A stretch of DNA of 64,000 nucleotides from CALVGQ01 sp031551965 (GTDB lineage: Bacteria; Bacillota_I; Bacilli_A; Erysipelotrichales; Erysipelotrichaceae). Below, in pieces: positions 17,684 to 28,441 of this stretch. The position numbers and the translations under genes are program-made. How positions within the stretch are numbered: position 1 is the first letter of the stretch; each line of letters starts with the position of its first letter. The stretch lies in the NCBI GenBank assembly GCA_031551965.1, contig JAVBMW010000033.1:52224-116223 (forward strand). Reading direction: 5' to 3'. The notes beneath the pieces are model-generated. The model saw only the letters and a program-made list of their open reading frames with translations. It ran no database searches and was not told the origin of the DNA.

Positions 17684-19555
17684 ATGAAATTAAATAAATA
17701 TTTTGACATAAAACATAAAAAGATAAACTACCTGCCTCTTATTATTCTACCAATTATTCTTTTAGTATCTTTTGCCGTATGGCTATCCAAAGTAGATCCG
17801 ATACCAACTGTCAATGTTGATTTTGACAATGGGTTTTATGATATGCGAGATATAGATTTCAGTAGTACTTATGGTGGCATCCGTAAAGATGTTGAGTATG
17901 TGCTTGATGCCTTACTAACTCCTGAAGAATTTGACCAACGAGATGATATTTTAGTTGGTAGAGTTCCTGATGGAGAGCGCATTTATACTGCTCGTATCAA
18001 AGTACTTGTTCCAGATGGTAAATATTATGGAATAGTTGGTTATTCAATGAACTATGCAAGTAAAGTTTATATCAATGGCAATTGGGTTTTTGATGAAGGT
18101 AAGACTGCACTAACTATTGATGAAGAACGATCAAGTGAATCTTATTATCTTTTTAGTGTTGTTCCTGAAAATGGTGTTATCGAGATCGTTGTTCAAACCA
18201 GTGCTTTTTCTAATGTAGATAACTCAAGCGGTATGGGCTGGTCCTTCGGAGATTATCAAATGATAAGAGTATCTCATACGCGTTATATTACTTCTCATAT
18301 TATTGTGATGTCATGGTATCTGATTGCCTCTATTATTTCCTTGCTTCTATTTTTAGTACTACCTAGATACAAAGCAAATGTTTGGTTAGCACTTTTAGGT
18401 ATTGTATGGAGTATTCGAACTGGTTTAAAAGGTGTAAAAATCTTACTTACTTTATTCCCTGTATTTGAATGGCCAGTAATTTATAAATTAGAAATCTTAA
18501 CTAGTCCTTTAACGATTATTTTATTTGTATTGATTTTACATTCATCTTTTCCAAAAGCTTTACCTAAATGGTTACGATGGGGATTGATCAGTGCTGCCAG
18601 TGCATTTGTGATAGGCATTTTCATTATACCTTGGTATAAATTTTTCGGACATAGTTCCTACACTAATATGTTGATCTATCTTGTTCTTGCGATCATGTTT
18701 CCTTTTATTCTTTTTTCATTACGAAAAAACAAAGTTACATTGCCTCAAATTATCATGTTGATCGGAGTTGCTTTGTCAATTTTTGCTTTCGCATGGGATG
18801 CCGATTATTTCAGTCATGGTTGGGCTCCGATTTCAATATCGCAGCCAATGATGCTTTCTTTTGTTTTGTTGATGACAGCTTCCGCGTTACTAGCTACCGT
18901 AGAGGAAACAACAGCTCAAGAAGTGTATCTTGCTCAAAAGCTGGAAAATCAGGAAAGAGAATTAATTGATGCAAGAATTTCAATCATGCTCAGTCAAATA
19001 CGTCCTCATTTCTTATACAATACGCTTACATCGATTGCGATGCTTTGTAAAAAAGATTCTTTGAAAGCTGAAGAAGCAATCCTTGATTTTTCTCGTTATT
19101 TAAGAGTTAATATGGATTCACTCACTGAAACTAAAATGATTTCTTTTGAAAAAGAATTGAATCATGTTGAAGTCTATTTAAAATTAGAAAAAATGAGATA
19201 TCAAGAAGATTTAACTGTTATCTATAATATTAAGGTCAATAGTTTCTTACTTCCTGCCATAACAGTTCAACCTATTGTTGAAAATGCAGTAAGATATGGT
19301 GTTGGAAAAAAAGAAGATGGTGGTACGATCACAATTTCCACAGAAGAAAACAATAATGAATACTTGATCATCATCTCAGATGATGGTGCAGGTTTTGATC
19401 AAAACATGCTTCTAACCGATGAAAGAAGTCATATTGGAATCAACTCTGTTAAGCAACGTTTATTAACACAATGTGGAGGGTCTTTATCTATAAAAAGTGA
19501 GATCGATGTAGGTACAACAGTTACAATAAGTATCCCAAAGAATGGAGGAATTTAA
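17684..19555 (+). CDS. LytS/YesM-type sensor histidine kinase with external domain and multi-pass membrane region
   Basis: 623 residues. TM1 is at 18-38. An external domain of about 170 residues ('YSMNYASKVYINGNWVFDEG') looks like a beta-sandwich. Then come about seven membrane helices (7TM-DISM-like), a short coiled linker, a His_kinase domain with 'SQIRPHFLYNTLTSIA' (acceptor His in 'RPHFLYN') and an ATPase domain ('NAVRYGV', 'DDGAGFD', 'IGINSVKQRL'). Start at 17684 follows AGGGGA. It is coupled to the next gene, whose TTG start is 1 nt past its stop. The external fold suggests sensing of a carbohydrate or other soluble ligand (inference). Confidence 0.9.
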   Translation: MKLNKYFDIKHKKINYLPLIILPIILLVSFAVWLSKVDPIPTVNVDFDNGFYDMRDIDFSSTYGGIRKDVEYVLDALLTPEEFDQRDDILVGRVPDGERIYTARIKVLVPDGKYYGIVGYSMNYASKVYINGNWVFDEGKTALTIDEERSSESYYLFSVVPENGVIEIVVQTSAFSNVDNSSGMGWSFGDYQMIRVSHTRYITSHIIVMSWYLIASIISLLLFLVLPRYKANVWLALLGIVWSIRTGLKGVKILLTLFPVFEWPVIYKLEILTSPLTIILFVLILHSSFPKALPKWLRWGLISAASAFVIGIFIIPWYKFFGHSSYTNMLIYLVLAIMFPFILFSLRKNKVTLPQIIMLIGVALSIFAFAWDADYFSHGWAPISISQPMMLSFVLLMTASALLATVEETTAQEVYLAQKLENQERELIDARISIMLSQIRPHFLYNTLTSIAMLCKKDSLKAEEAILDFSRYLRVNMDSLTETKMISFEKELNHVEVYLKLEKMRYQEDLTVIYNIKVNSFLLPAITVQPIVENAVRYGVGKKEDGGTITISTEENNNEYLIIISDDGAGFDQNMLLTDERSHIGINSVKQRLLTQCGGSLSIKSEIDVGTTVTISIPKNGGI

Positions 19556-19556
19556 T

Positions 19557-20357
19557 TTGAATATTTTAGCAGTCGATGATGAAGAATTAGCCCTTGAACT
19601 ATTGGTTGATACCATAAAATCCGTAAAACCACATGCCACTGTTTTCCCATTCAAAAAAGTTTCACAGTCTTTAAAATCAGCAACACAAACCCATTATGAT
19701 GTCGCCTTCTTAGATATCGAAATGCGTGGTAAGAACGGCATATCTCTAGCAAAAGAATTAAAAGATATCAATCCGAAAATAAACATTATTTTTGTAACTG
19801 GATATGCAGAATATGCATTGGATGCCTTTTCAGTTTTAGCTAGTGATTATCTCTTAAAACCAATAACAAAAGATTCAATGAAATTGGCATTTAAAAATTT
19901 AAGAAACGCTGTCGATCTTAAATCAAGTTATAAATTGTATATTCAATGTTTTGGCAATTTTGAAGTATTCAATGATGGTGAAGCACTTTATTTTACACGT
20001 GCCAAAACAAAGGAATTATTTGCATATCTCGTGAATCGACGAGGAGCTTGGTGTAGTGTACGTGAAATAGCCGCTGTTTTATGGGAAGATAAAGAAGATG
20101 GTACATCACTTCAAAGCTACTTACGTATTTTGGTATCCGAATTAATAACTTTATTGAAATCCATAGGTGCTGAACATATATTACTCAAAAAAAGAGGAAT
20201 GCTTGCATTGCAAACCAATTGTTTCGGATGTGATTTTTATGCTTTTGTGAACGGTGATTCAAACGCAATTAACAGTTATACCGGAGAATATATGACACAA
20301 TATGGTTGGGCTGAATATACAAATGCGTATTTAAATAATTTGAACCATGTAAATTGA
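19557..20357 (+). CDS. Response regulator with SARP-type winged-helix output domain
   Basis: 266 residues. The N-terminal receiver has 'VDDEE', Asp in 'DVAFLDIEMRGKNG' and Lys in 'YLLKPI'. From about residue 125 a winged helix ('IQCFGNFEVFNDGEALYFTRAKTKELFAYLV') of the SARP/OmpR kind follows, and a shortened C-terminal BTAD-like part. Kinases of the LytS type usually pair with LytTR or AraC outputs, so the SARP-type output is less common. The probable start is TTG at 19557, 8 nt after GGAGG. An ATG at 19542 overlaps the ribosome site itself. It is followed by a terminator shared with the convergent surface-protein gene. Confidence 0.88.
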   Translation: MNILAVDDEELALELLVDTIKSVKPHATVFPFKKVSQSLKSATQTHYDVAFLDIEMRGKNGISLAKELKDINPKINIIFVTGYAEYALDAFSVLASDYLLKPITKDSMKLAFKNLRNAVDLKSSYKLYIQCFGNFEVFNDGEALYFTRAKTKELFAYLVNRRGAWCSVREIAAVLWEDKEDGTSLQSYLRILVSELITLLKSIGAEHILLKKRGMLALQTNCFGCDFYAFVNGDSNAINSYTGEYMTQYGWAEYTNAYLNNLNHVN

Positions 20358-20370
20358 ATCTGACCAAAAG

Positions 20371-20406
20371 AAAACATCCCGCCTTAAAGTGTAGCAAGGA
20401 TGTTTT
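20371..20406. terminator. Bidirectional terminator between the response regulator and the giant surface protein gene
   Basis: AAAACATCC pairs with GGATGTTTT across an 18-nt loop, with seven Ts on the plus strand and A-rich sequence on the other side. Confidence 0.75.
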
Positions 20407-20423
20407 TTTGATTCATTTTCTAT

Positions 20424-23400
20424 TTATTCTATCGTTTCTTTTTCTTTCTCTTTTTCTCTGTAAACAAGAATGAAGAATATAAATAGGATGACAAGAATTA
20501 TTGATATGAGCACCCACACAAAATTCATGAAAGATCCATTGTTTGATTCACTTGGAAGATTGGATTCTGATGTGCTTTGTGGAGTAGTTTCAGAAGTTGT
20601 TTGAGGTGTTGGTTGAACTGTTTGCGTTGGCTCAGTTGTCTGTGCATTTTCCTGAGACTCAGGTAAACTCGTTCTTTGAGTAACACTTGGTTGATTAATA
20701 GTTTTTGAAATCGGTGTTGGTGTAGGTGCCGGCAAATTATTATCATTTTGCGGATTATTATTTGGTTCAACGTTTGTAATAAACAAGCTGCCTACACTTG
20801 CTACTCCTGCTGCATAATTGTCGTTTGCGGCAGCACGTGTCCAAATATAATAAGTTGTATTTGCAGATAATCCTGAAAAACTTAAATTCGTTGTCCAACC
20901 AGAATTTGGTGCAGTCATTCCATCTGTGCTTATTGCGTATTCAAGTTGTGTCTGCCCTGTACCTGTATCATTGAGTGTTCCAGATGTAATGTTTACACTA
21001 TTATGAGTTTTATCACTTACATTAGCTACAACATTTACAGTAGTTCCTTCAGCTTTACCAACCACATAATTTCCTAAGTTCACATAAGATGCCTTATAAT
21101 TTGTTCCATCTGCAACATTTGCCCTTACTGCATAACTACCAGCATTTGTAGGCGGTATTGTTGTCCATTGCGAATCAACTTCGTATTCTACAACAATATT
21201 ACCCATACCTGCTACATTTGAATTTGCGTTCACAGCTCCAATTCCACTGAGTACATTTCCAGTGAATTTATGATTAGTTGGAATCGTAAAACTAACATCT
21301 GTCGTACTTGGTGTAGCTTTATCGATGGTAAATGTAGCACTTGCAGTTCCAATTTGTGCATCATCTTCATAAGAAACAGTAACTATATAAGTACCTGGTC
21401 CTTTTGGTTTCCCATTTCCATCCAATGTACCATCAATCGTAGTATAAGTATAAATGATGGTCGCATTTCCACTCGCAGTAATTGCATCAAAGTTGGCAAC
21501 CTCATAAGTTTGAGCCAAACCATTATAAGCATATGCGTTCGCTGCACTATTATCAAATACAATCGAATTATTGACCAACACTTTATCAGATGCTATGAAA
21601 CTGAGTAAAACAGTAGTATTTTCATAATTGTCTGATGTCACAACAACCTCTAAAGTTGCTATACCAGAGGCAGCTCCTGTTCCTGTATAGCTAATTGTTG
21701 TTCCATTTAATGTTGGAATTCCAGTTAAAATTTGAGTATCCCCAGAAAAGTTTCCTAATGAATAGCTACGACTTCCAAGAATATTCTTATTAAAAGTGAT
21801 GTCATTCAGATTAAATGTATTTAAATTCTGATTAGCACTATAAATCGCTGGAATAGTTGTATTGTTTGCAGTTAAACCTGTTCCTTTTACGATTTGGAAA
21901 TTTTCAGTTTTTGTAGTTCCGATCTCGTAGTTACCTTTACCTCTAACCGTGATTGTAACAGTGCTTCCAACTGTTGTTCCACCTGAATAAGAAACTGTAT
22001 AGTCTCTATCTTTATTTAAAATCGTACTTCCGTCTTTAACTATAATACTTGGTTCTATATCTAAACCATCATTATAGCCTTTGCTACCGTCAACCGTAAT
22101 CGTCAAATTTGTTACATGTTTTGGTGAAACATTGATTATTACCGGAATTTCAACTTGAGTAAAGTTAGTATTATTTGGCGTAAATACTAAAATATGTGTT
22201 TGTTCTCCAGCATTTCCTACTGATGTTGTAGCTGCAGTTTGTTTCCAAGCAACAGTTCCGGTAGTACTAGTTGGCATAATAACGTCTGATAACATTTGTC
22301 CATATGTCGCAATAAAGTAATATCCTGAAACATCTTGATACAAAGAACTACCTGGTGTTGCTTTCATAATTGTGAATGTTGTCGTCTTACTACCTCTTCT
22401 TGTAGCGTCCTCATATTTAGCAGTAACAGTATACGAGCCTGCAAGAACTGGGGCATCAGTACTAGGTCCATAACTTGTTCCACCAGTACCTTCATAAGTA
22501 TAAGTGAAATTCGAAGAAGCTACCCCATCAAATAAACTGGTCTCATAACTATGAGCAGTATCATCATAGGTAAATGTGTTTGGAATTTGAGTATTAAAGG
22601 TAATTCTATTATCTACATTCTCCTTATCAGATGCAGTAAATGTTATTGTTAAATCAAAATCAACATAGTTTTCTGAACTGACTGTTACTACTAATGTAGC
22701 AGTTCCTGATGTAGCTCCTGTACCAGTATAATTGATAGAGTTACCACTTAGGATTGGTTGTGCACTCAGTATATTTGAATTATCAATAAATGTACTTAAT
22801 GTGTAAGTGCGATTACCTGGATTAGATTTATTGAAAGTAATACTGTCCAAATCAAATGTATTCAAACTCGTATTTGCGCTATATATCATAGGTGAGATTG
22901 TTTCACTATTAGCTAAACCTGTACCTTTAACAATTTGGAAATCTTCAGTTTTAGATGTTGAACTATCATAATTTCCAAGTCCTGTAACCGTGATTGTTAC
23001 TGTACTTCCAACTGTTGTACCACCCGTATAAGAGACAGTATAATCTGTATCTTTTGTCAAATCAGTACTTCCATCTATAACTGTGATTGTTGGTTCAACT
23101 GCTTCGCCATCATTATAACCTTTGCTTCCAGTAATATTAATTGTTAAACCGCTGGCAGATTTTGCTGCAACAGTAATCGTTACCGGAACTTCTACCGATT
23201 CATAGCTTGTATTTGTGGGTGCAAATACAACAACATGTGTTTGCGAACCCACTGAACCTACAGAAGTTGTAGAAGCTACTTCTTTCCATGCAAAAGTACC
23301 ATTCACTCCTGTTGGTAATGTTACATCAGATAGCATTTGACCAAAAGTAGCCGCAAAACTATGCGAAGTTAAATCAGAATAAAGCGAAGCATTAGGTGTT

Positions 23401-26400
23401 GCCTTCGTAATTGTAAATGTTGTCGATTTACTTCCCTTTTGAGTTTCATCTTCATAAGTAGCAGTAACCGTATAAGTTCCTGCATTCGTAGGTGCAGTTG
23501 CGCTTGGTCCATAGCTTGTACCATTTATCCCTACATATGAATAAGTGATGTTTACTGAAGATAATCCTTCAAATAATCCTGCATTATAACTTTGAGAACT
23601 TTCATTATAAGTAACAGAAGTTGGTACACCACTATCAAAGGTAATTTTACTATCAACATTTGTCTTTTCAGCAGATGTAAATGTAATCACCACATTAAAA
23701 TCAGCGTAATTTTCTGAGCCTACAGTAACTACCAATGTAGCCGTTCCTGTTGCACCTGTACCTGTAAAGTTAAGTACTTTATCACTTAAAGTAGGTTTAG
23801 CAGTTAAAATTCCACTTGAATCTACAAACGTACCTAGAGTATATGTGCAATTTCCAGCATCTGTTACGCTTAATACGAGATCATTAAGATCAAGTGTTTG
23901 AGCACTGGTTTTTGATTTAAAGAATGTTGCACTATTTCCATCTGTTGCAGTAATTGTCGTAGTCGTATTTTTAGTTATACTTCCTGTCGCTACAAAACCA
24001 GTACCATTAGTAAGATTATAGTTACTTGCCGCTGTTCCTTTTAGTGTAATTGTAGCAGTTCCATTTACTGATCCTGTATTAGCATTTACACTATTGTAAC
24101 TCGCTGTTGCATCATAATCAGCAGATGTCATACTTCCCTTATTAAAAGTAACACTTGCTACTGTTGCACTATTTGTTCCATCAAAAGTCTTACTATTTAA
24201 TGTAATTGAATTAATTGATAAATCTGCCCTTGTAATAGAAAGTCCGCTATTTGTAAATGTCATACTATTATTACTTACACCTTGTAAGCTGTAGTTTTTA
24301 TTCACTGCATTAGAATCATCTAATTGAAGCCCTGAAACAACTATACTTTTATTATTTCCAACATTACTATCCGAGAAGGCAAAAGTTGTGCCAGTTTTTA
24401 GTGTAGGTGTTTCTCCTGCTACATTACTTGATAAAGTAATTACTGGAGTTCCACTGAGTGTAGTTGTCCCATCATATTCCTTACCAGTAACACCTGTATA
24501 ATTTATATTTACTGTTAATTCTTTTTGAACAATTGTAAATAAAATTTCAAGTGCTGTCCCTGATTTGTAATTGACATCACTTGGGGCAACATCAACTACA
24601 AGTTTATACTCGCCAGCGTCAGTTGGTGCCAAGTTTCCAACTAGATCATATCCATCACTACTATTCTTTACGTACCAAGTGTAATTAAAGATTGGAGAGT
24701 TTGACCCATCGGTTCCACTGAAGTATGGAGCACCCGTGATAGTAAATACATCACTACCATAAGTTGTATTGCCCGCTACATTACCTGTTGTTGAACTACT
24801 ATACTTAATATCGGATCCTGATTTTATTTGTAAAGTTCCAGCACTTGTAATATTAGCGGTGTTTTTCCCACGAGTTATTTCAGCATATTTTAAATATGTT
24901 GAAGGATTGCTTTTTAGCACGGCAACTCTATTATTTATTGTACCGGTTTCGTTTGCCCCACCCGCATTACCAATAATAAGCCCTCCGTCAGAAGGATAAA
25001 TTGGAGTAGATGTTGATTCATCTTGGTAAATACTTGAACCTCCAAAAAATTGGATTGCAACATAGTTTCCAACGTAAGTTCCAGTTGTTTTTACCTTACC
25101 AATAAGCTTCGCCGCTTTACTCACCAAAGCAATCTTGGATGCATAGATTCCTTTTTGATTATTTTGGTTACCGGTTCCTTCTCCTGTTACGACTACATCA
25201 TCATGCAAGATTAAATTTCCTACCGCATTTATTCCTTGTTCTCCACCAAGAGCTTTAAGAGTTTCTAGCCCATTTAATGGATTACTACCTGATTTGATTG
25301 TTAAATTTCCTAAAGCTGAAATACCGTAAGAACCAACGCTATCTTTTGATGCTGTAAATGTATTTTCTCCATTAAGAATAATTGTAGTATTTGCAGGTAC
25401 CTTTAACGCAACAAGATCAGTAGTTGTCAGATTAACATCGGTAAGTGTTAAAGTATATTCGGAATCCTCATTTTTTACAAAAATAAACGAACCGTCTCCT
25501 TTTCCACAATAATCTTCAATCGTTGTGTTTAGTGGTAGAGAAAGACTAGTAGGATCACTCAAATCAAGCCCAGATGCAGAAGGTAAAGTACCGATTTGAA
25601 TTGTTTTATAATTACTATATGGAGTCAAATCCATATTCATTGTAGATGCGTTTCCAGTTCCGCTAAGACCTATAGAAGGTACTCCACTTGAAATAAAACT
25701 TGTATCAGTGCTAGTACTATATCTAAATGGTAATGTTGTATTATTCATTGTCCATGTTCCACTAAAACCATTTTGATAAGTTGCTGTAGTATAAATGTAT
25801 GGCGATGCACCTAATGATACAATAACATTACCCACTATAGCCATAGAAACAGCTCCACTAGCTGCAGCATAAACCGAACCTTTTCCACTCGGAAAACTTA
25901 TTGAATTCGAAACGGAGATTGCACCATAATACGTTCCACTTGATGAGCTATTATAATTATATTTTGCATATATTTTCCCACCAGTAGAAGTAATATTTGT
26001 TGCAGAAATACCAAACCCTAAGCCCATCGCTGTTCCATTAGAAACTCCATTCATGGTTCCTTTTGAAATTGTAATATTGTTTGCAGCTATACCAGCATTA
26101 ATAGAAACAGATGATCCAGAAGTTTTTGTAATTGCTCCACTCGTTCCATTTAAAGTTCCACCAGTAACTTCAATATTGAAATTTGATACGGACACTCCAT
26201 ATGTGTCATCTTTAACAACTGTTCCCCCAATAATACCTGCACTAGCAAATAAAGATGAGTTTTGAGTGCCTGACGCTGTATAGCCTATACCTCCACAACT
26301 TGCATCAACAGTTCCACTGATAATTTTTAAAGTTCCACTTTCCACAAAAATTCCACTTGTGTTTACTCTGGTTAAATTATTCGAACTGCTGTAGCTCCAC

Positions 26401-28250
26401 TTTTTTTCCTGCCTTGCAGTGAGTGAACCATCTCCTTGAATAGTTAGATTGCCTTTTGCAAGTACTCCTGCTGAATTTGCAACATTTGCAGTTGCAATGT
26501 ATGTTGTTAATGCTTTGTTGTCTCCCTTTAGAATCAAAGTTGTGTTAGCTGGAAAAATGATTCCGTCTTTTGCAGATGTATTGACAATAATATTTTCCAG
26601 TGTGATTTCATATTTATCTGTATCGGTTTTTTTCATTGTATAAGTTCCGAAATTACCGTCAGTATGGTAAGCTGAACTACAATAAGCCCAGTCACTTCCT
26701 GTAATCACATCATCTATATTAGGAACTAAGCTTTTCATTGCATCAAAATCAAGACTAATACTTGGATTAGTATCCTGTATACTAGAAAGATTAATCCATT
26801 TATGTGATGTGTTTGAATATGTTGTATTGTTATAGACAGATGATGAAGTACCATCAGTATTACTACTCATATTACCTGCCCACTTATCGTGATCCATTGT
26901 AGCTCCTGTACTCAAAGCTGCAGTCATACCTACAGAAGTCAACGTTCCACTATCAAACTTGATTATATTTGCATTAATTCCATAGCTTGTACTTTTACCA
27001 TCCGCAATAACTGTTAGTTTCGAAGTACTGTTACCCACAAAAGTAACTTTACCATTGCTCTTAATACCAGATGAATCAAGCCTTGACATCGGATCATGAT
27101 AAAGTGCTGTTATTGTATTTTCTCCAATGCATTCAATCGTTGTTCCATCAGGGACAATAATCGCATCTGCATCAGCTGAAGCATAAGTAAAATTTTGTAA
27201 CTTTAATATCTTTGTATCTTTATTCCAATCATAAAATCCAGCTGTTGTTGTGCCTGGACCGAAGTTGTAACTATTTCCATTTGAAATTGTTTCCATAGTT
27301 GTGAAATCCAATGCACCTCGTGTACCACCTGTTTCAGCATAGCGGGGTAATATAGTAATATTCACATCTGTTGTGCCATAATTTCCACCAAGATATGTAT
27401 TAACATCTGCATCCGTTTGTAATGTTGCAGATCCTTTTCCAGGATAAATTTCCCAAGATGTTGATCGTGTTACACTTGTGTCTAAAGTTCCTGTTAGTGA
27501 AAATGTAGAACCACTATAAAGTTTGAAGATTCTAGGACCTTCTTGATCTGCCGCACCACTATTACCTCCTCTACCATTAAGTGAGGTTCCTTTTAGATTT
27601 CCCGAATCAAGAATTAGACTTAAACTGCTAAGTGCATGTTGAGTCTTTCCTGCTACACCATTTTGGTTAATGTTTAGTGTTCCTCCGCGCAAATAGAGTT
27701 TTGATCCAACACCGCTACCCACTATCCCTGATGCTTGTGTTGTAATGGTTAGATTTGCTCCGTTAAGTATATAAAGTTCTTTAGATCCAAAATCAATACA
27801 ACGACTATAAATGTCCGCAGATGCATTGATATTTACCTCAACATCACGAAAAGACACACCCCCAGAGATAGCTCTGTTTGCGTTCGTTGTAGTTGTGGCA
27901 ACCCCATTCATGTTTATATTCAATTTATCGCCACCATTTTCATTTACACCTACAATCGCTATCATACCGGTGCTTGAAATTGCAGTAGTTGAATTAGTCG
28001 CATAGTTCATCGTTACTTCGCCATTTACTTTAATGTAAGCACCATCTGGCAGAATAAATGTGTCTATGATAGTTCCTGCATTTAATGTCAATGTTTGTGA
28101 GTCGGCATCCCATGCCCAATTGGTTCCATTTGTCGATGTATTAAGCGTGTTTGTCGCTGCCATTACTGGTACAGTCATTGTTGATACAGTAATCAATATT
28201 ATTGATATCGACAATAACCATGACAATAGTTTTTGCATTGTTTTCTTCAT
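20424..28250 (-). CDS. Giant membrane-anchored surface protein (2,608 aa)
   Basis: A signal peptide ends near 'VPVMA' (residue 31). Residues 35 to about 1,220 contain at least four beta-solenoid-like modules built around 'W-WD--T-TL-L' and 'LPANTTI-L-GENT' motifs, as in carbohydrate-binding surface proteins. A YDG-type domain ('VTGKEYDGTTTLSG') lies near 1,245. From about 1,400 to 2,400 there are MBG-like modules ('GTYTVTATYED', 'TTFTITKATP') in a larger unit of about 345 residues. Then come an Fn3-like domain, a Pro/Thr/Gln-rich linker and one C-terminal membrane helix with a charged tail. There is no LPxTG. It likely acts as an adhesin or polymer-binding protein. GGAG precedes the ATG. Confidence 0.88.
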   Translation of the reverse strand: MKKTMQKLLSWLLSISIILITVSTMTVPVMAATNTLNTSTNGTNWAWDADSQTLTLNAGTIIDTFILPDGAYIKVNGEVTMNYATNSTTAISSTGMIAIVGVNENGGDKLNINMNGVATTTTNANRAISGGVSFRDVEVNINASADIYSRCIDFGSKELYILNGANLTITTQASGIVGSGVGSKLYLRGGTLNINQNGVAGKTQHALSSLSLILDSGNLKGTSLNGRGGNSGAADQEGPRIFKLYSGSTFSLTGTLDTSVTRSTSWEIYPGKGSATLQTDADVNTYLGGNYGTTDVNITILPRYAETGGTRGALDFTTMETISNGNSYNFGPGTTTAGFYDWNKDTKILKLQNFTYASADADAIIVPDGTTIECIGENTITALYHDPMSRLDSSGIKSNGKVTFVGNSTSKLTVIADGKSTSYGINANIIKFDSGTLTSVGMTAALSTGATMDHDKWAGNMSSNTDGTSSSVYNNTTYSNTSHKWINLSSIQDTNPSISLDFDAMKSLVPNIDDVITGSDWAYCSSAYHTDGNFGTYTMKKTDTDKYEITLENIIVNTSAKDGIIFPANTTLILKGDNKALTTYIATANVANSAGVLAKGNLTIQGDGSLTARQEKKWSYSSSNNLTRVNTSGIFVESGTLKIISGTVDASCGGIGYTASGTQNSSLFASAGIIGGTVVKDDTYGVSVSNFNIEVTGGTLNGTSGAITKTSGSSVSINAGIAANNITISKGTMNGVSNGTAMGLGFGISATNITSTGGKIYAKYNYNSSSSGTYYGAISVSNSISFPSGKGSVYAAASGAVSMAIVGNVIVSLGASPYIYTTATYQNGFSGTWTMNNTTLPFRYSTSTDTSFISSGVPSIGLSGTGNASTMNMDLTPYSNYKTIQIGTLPSASGLDLSDPTSLSLPLNTTIEDYCGKGDGSFIFVKNEDSEYTLTLTDVNLTTTDLVALKVPANTTIILNGENTFTASKDSVGSYGISALGNLTIKSGSNPLNGLETLKALGGEQGINAVGNLILHDDVVVTGEGTGNQNNQKGIYASKIALVSKAAKLIGKVKTTGTYVGNYVAIQFFGGSSIYQDESTSTPIYPSDGGLIIGNAGGANETGTINNRVAVLKSNPSTYLKYAEITRGKNTANITSAGTLQIKSGSDIKYSSSTTGNVAGNTTYGSDVFTITGAPYFSGTDGSNSPIFNYTWYVKNSSDGYDLVGNLAPTDAGEYKLVVDVAPSDVNYKSGTALEILFTIVQKELTVNINYTGVTGKEYDGTTTLSGTPVITLSSNVAGETPTLKTGTTFAFSDSNVGNNKSIVVSGLQLDDSNAVNKNYSLQGVSNNSMTFTNSGLSITRADLSINSITLNSKTFDGTNSATVASVTFNKGSMTSADYDATASYNSVNANTGSVNGTATITLKGTAASNYNLTNGTGFVATGSITKNTTTTITATDGNSATFFKSKTSAQTLDLNDLVLSVTDAGNCTYTLGTFVDSSGILTAKPTLSDKVLNFTGTGATGTATLVVTVGSENYADFNVVITFTSAEKTNVDSKITFDSGVPTSVTYNESSQSYNAGLFEGLSSVNITYSYVGINGTSYGPSATAPTNAGTYTVTATYEDETQKGSKSTTFTITKATPNASLYSDLTSHSFAATFGQMLSDVTLPTGVNGTFAWKEVASTTSVGSVGSQTHVVVFAPTNTSYESVEVPVTITVAAKSASGLTINITGSKGYNDGEAVEPTITVIDGSTDLTKDTDYTVSYTGGTTVGSTVTITVTGLGNYDSSTSKTEDFQIVKGTGLANSETISPMIYSANTSLNTFDLDSITFNKSNPGNRTYTLSTFIDNSNILSAQPILSGNSINYTGTGATSGTATLVVTVSSENYVDFDLTITFTASDKENVDNRITFNTQIPNTFTYDDTAHSYETSLFDGVASSNFTYTYEGTGGTSYGPSTDAPVLAGSYTVTAKYEDATRRGSKTTTFTIMKATPGSSLYQDVSGYYFIATYGQMLSDVIMPTSTTGTVAWKQTAATTSVGNAGEQTHILVFTPNNTNFTQVEIPVIINVSPKHVTNLTITVDGSKGYNDGLDIEPSIIVKDGSTILNKDRDYTVSYSGGTTVGSTVTITVRGKGNYEIGTTKTENFQIVKGTGLTANNTTIPAIYSANQNLNTFNLNDITFNKNILGSRSYSLGNFSGDTQILTGIPTLNGTTISYTGTGAASGIATLEVVVTSDNYENTTVLLSFIASDKVLVNNSIVFDNSAANAYAYNGLAQTYEVANFDAITASGNATIIYTYTTIDGTLDGNGKPKGPGTYIVTVSYEDDAQIGTASATFTIDKATPSTTDVSFTIPTNHKFTGNVLSGIGAVNANSNVAGMGNIVVEYEVDSQWTTIPPTNAGSYAVRANVADGTNYKASYVNLGNYVVGKAEGTTVNVVANVSDKTHNSVNITSGTLNDTGTGQTQLEYAISTDGMTAPNSGWTTNLSFSGLSANTTYYIWTRAAANDNYAAGVASVGSLFITNVEPNNNPQNDNNLPAPTPTPISKTINQPSVTQRTSLPESQENAQTTEPTQTVQPTPQTTSETTPQSTSESNLPSESNNGSFMNFVWVLISIILVILFIFFILVYREKEKEKETIE

Positions 28251-28346
28251 GTGTATCTCCTTCATACTAAGCTTTTATTAATGAAGCACTCTGTTGAAAT
28301 CTATCTCTTTACTAAATTTTGTCTACAGTTTTCTTCATTTAAAATA

Positions 28347-28378
28347 CTACAATACGAACCGCTACAATAACGCTACAA
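28347..28378 (-). promoter_or_regulatory. Direct repeats of TTGTAG upstream of the giant surface-protein gene
   Basis: On the minus strand TTGTAG occurs three times, with spacings of 11 and 15 bp, two of them extended to TTGTAGCG. SARP and OmpR-type regulators bind heptamer repeats of 11-bp period, and BlaI sites use TACA/TGTA halves. Either neighbour could bind here; this is unproven. Confidence 0.35.
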
Positions 28379-28441
28379 ATCTACTATTGAATATTATGGC
28401 TACTGAATTGATAATTCTTTCTAATTTATCAACTAAAGGCA

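Noticed and set aside
20424..24500. CRISPR-like or tandem DNA repeats
   Set aside because: The periodicity is at protein level (about 345 residues), diverged at DNA level, and lies wholly within one coding frame.
26053..28281. Several plus-strand open frames antisense to the giant surface gene
   Set aside because: They arise from the low-complexity Ser/Thr/Gly codons of the sense gene. They have no ribosome sites and no recognisable domains.
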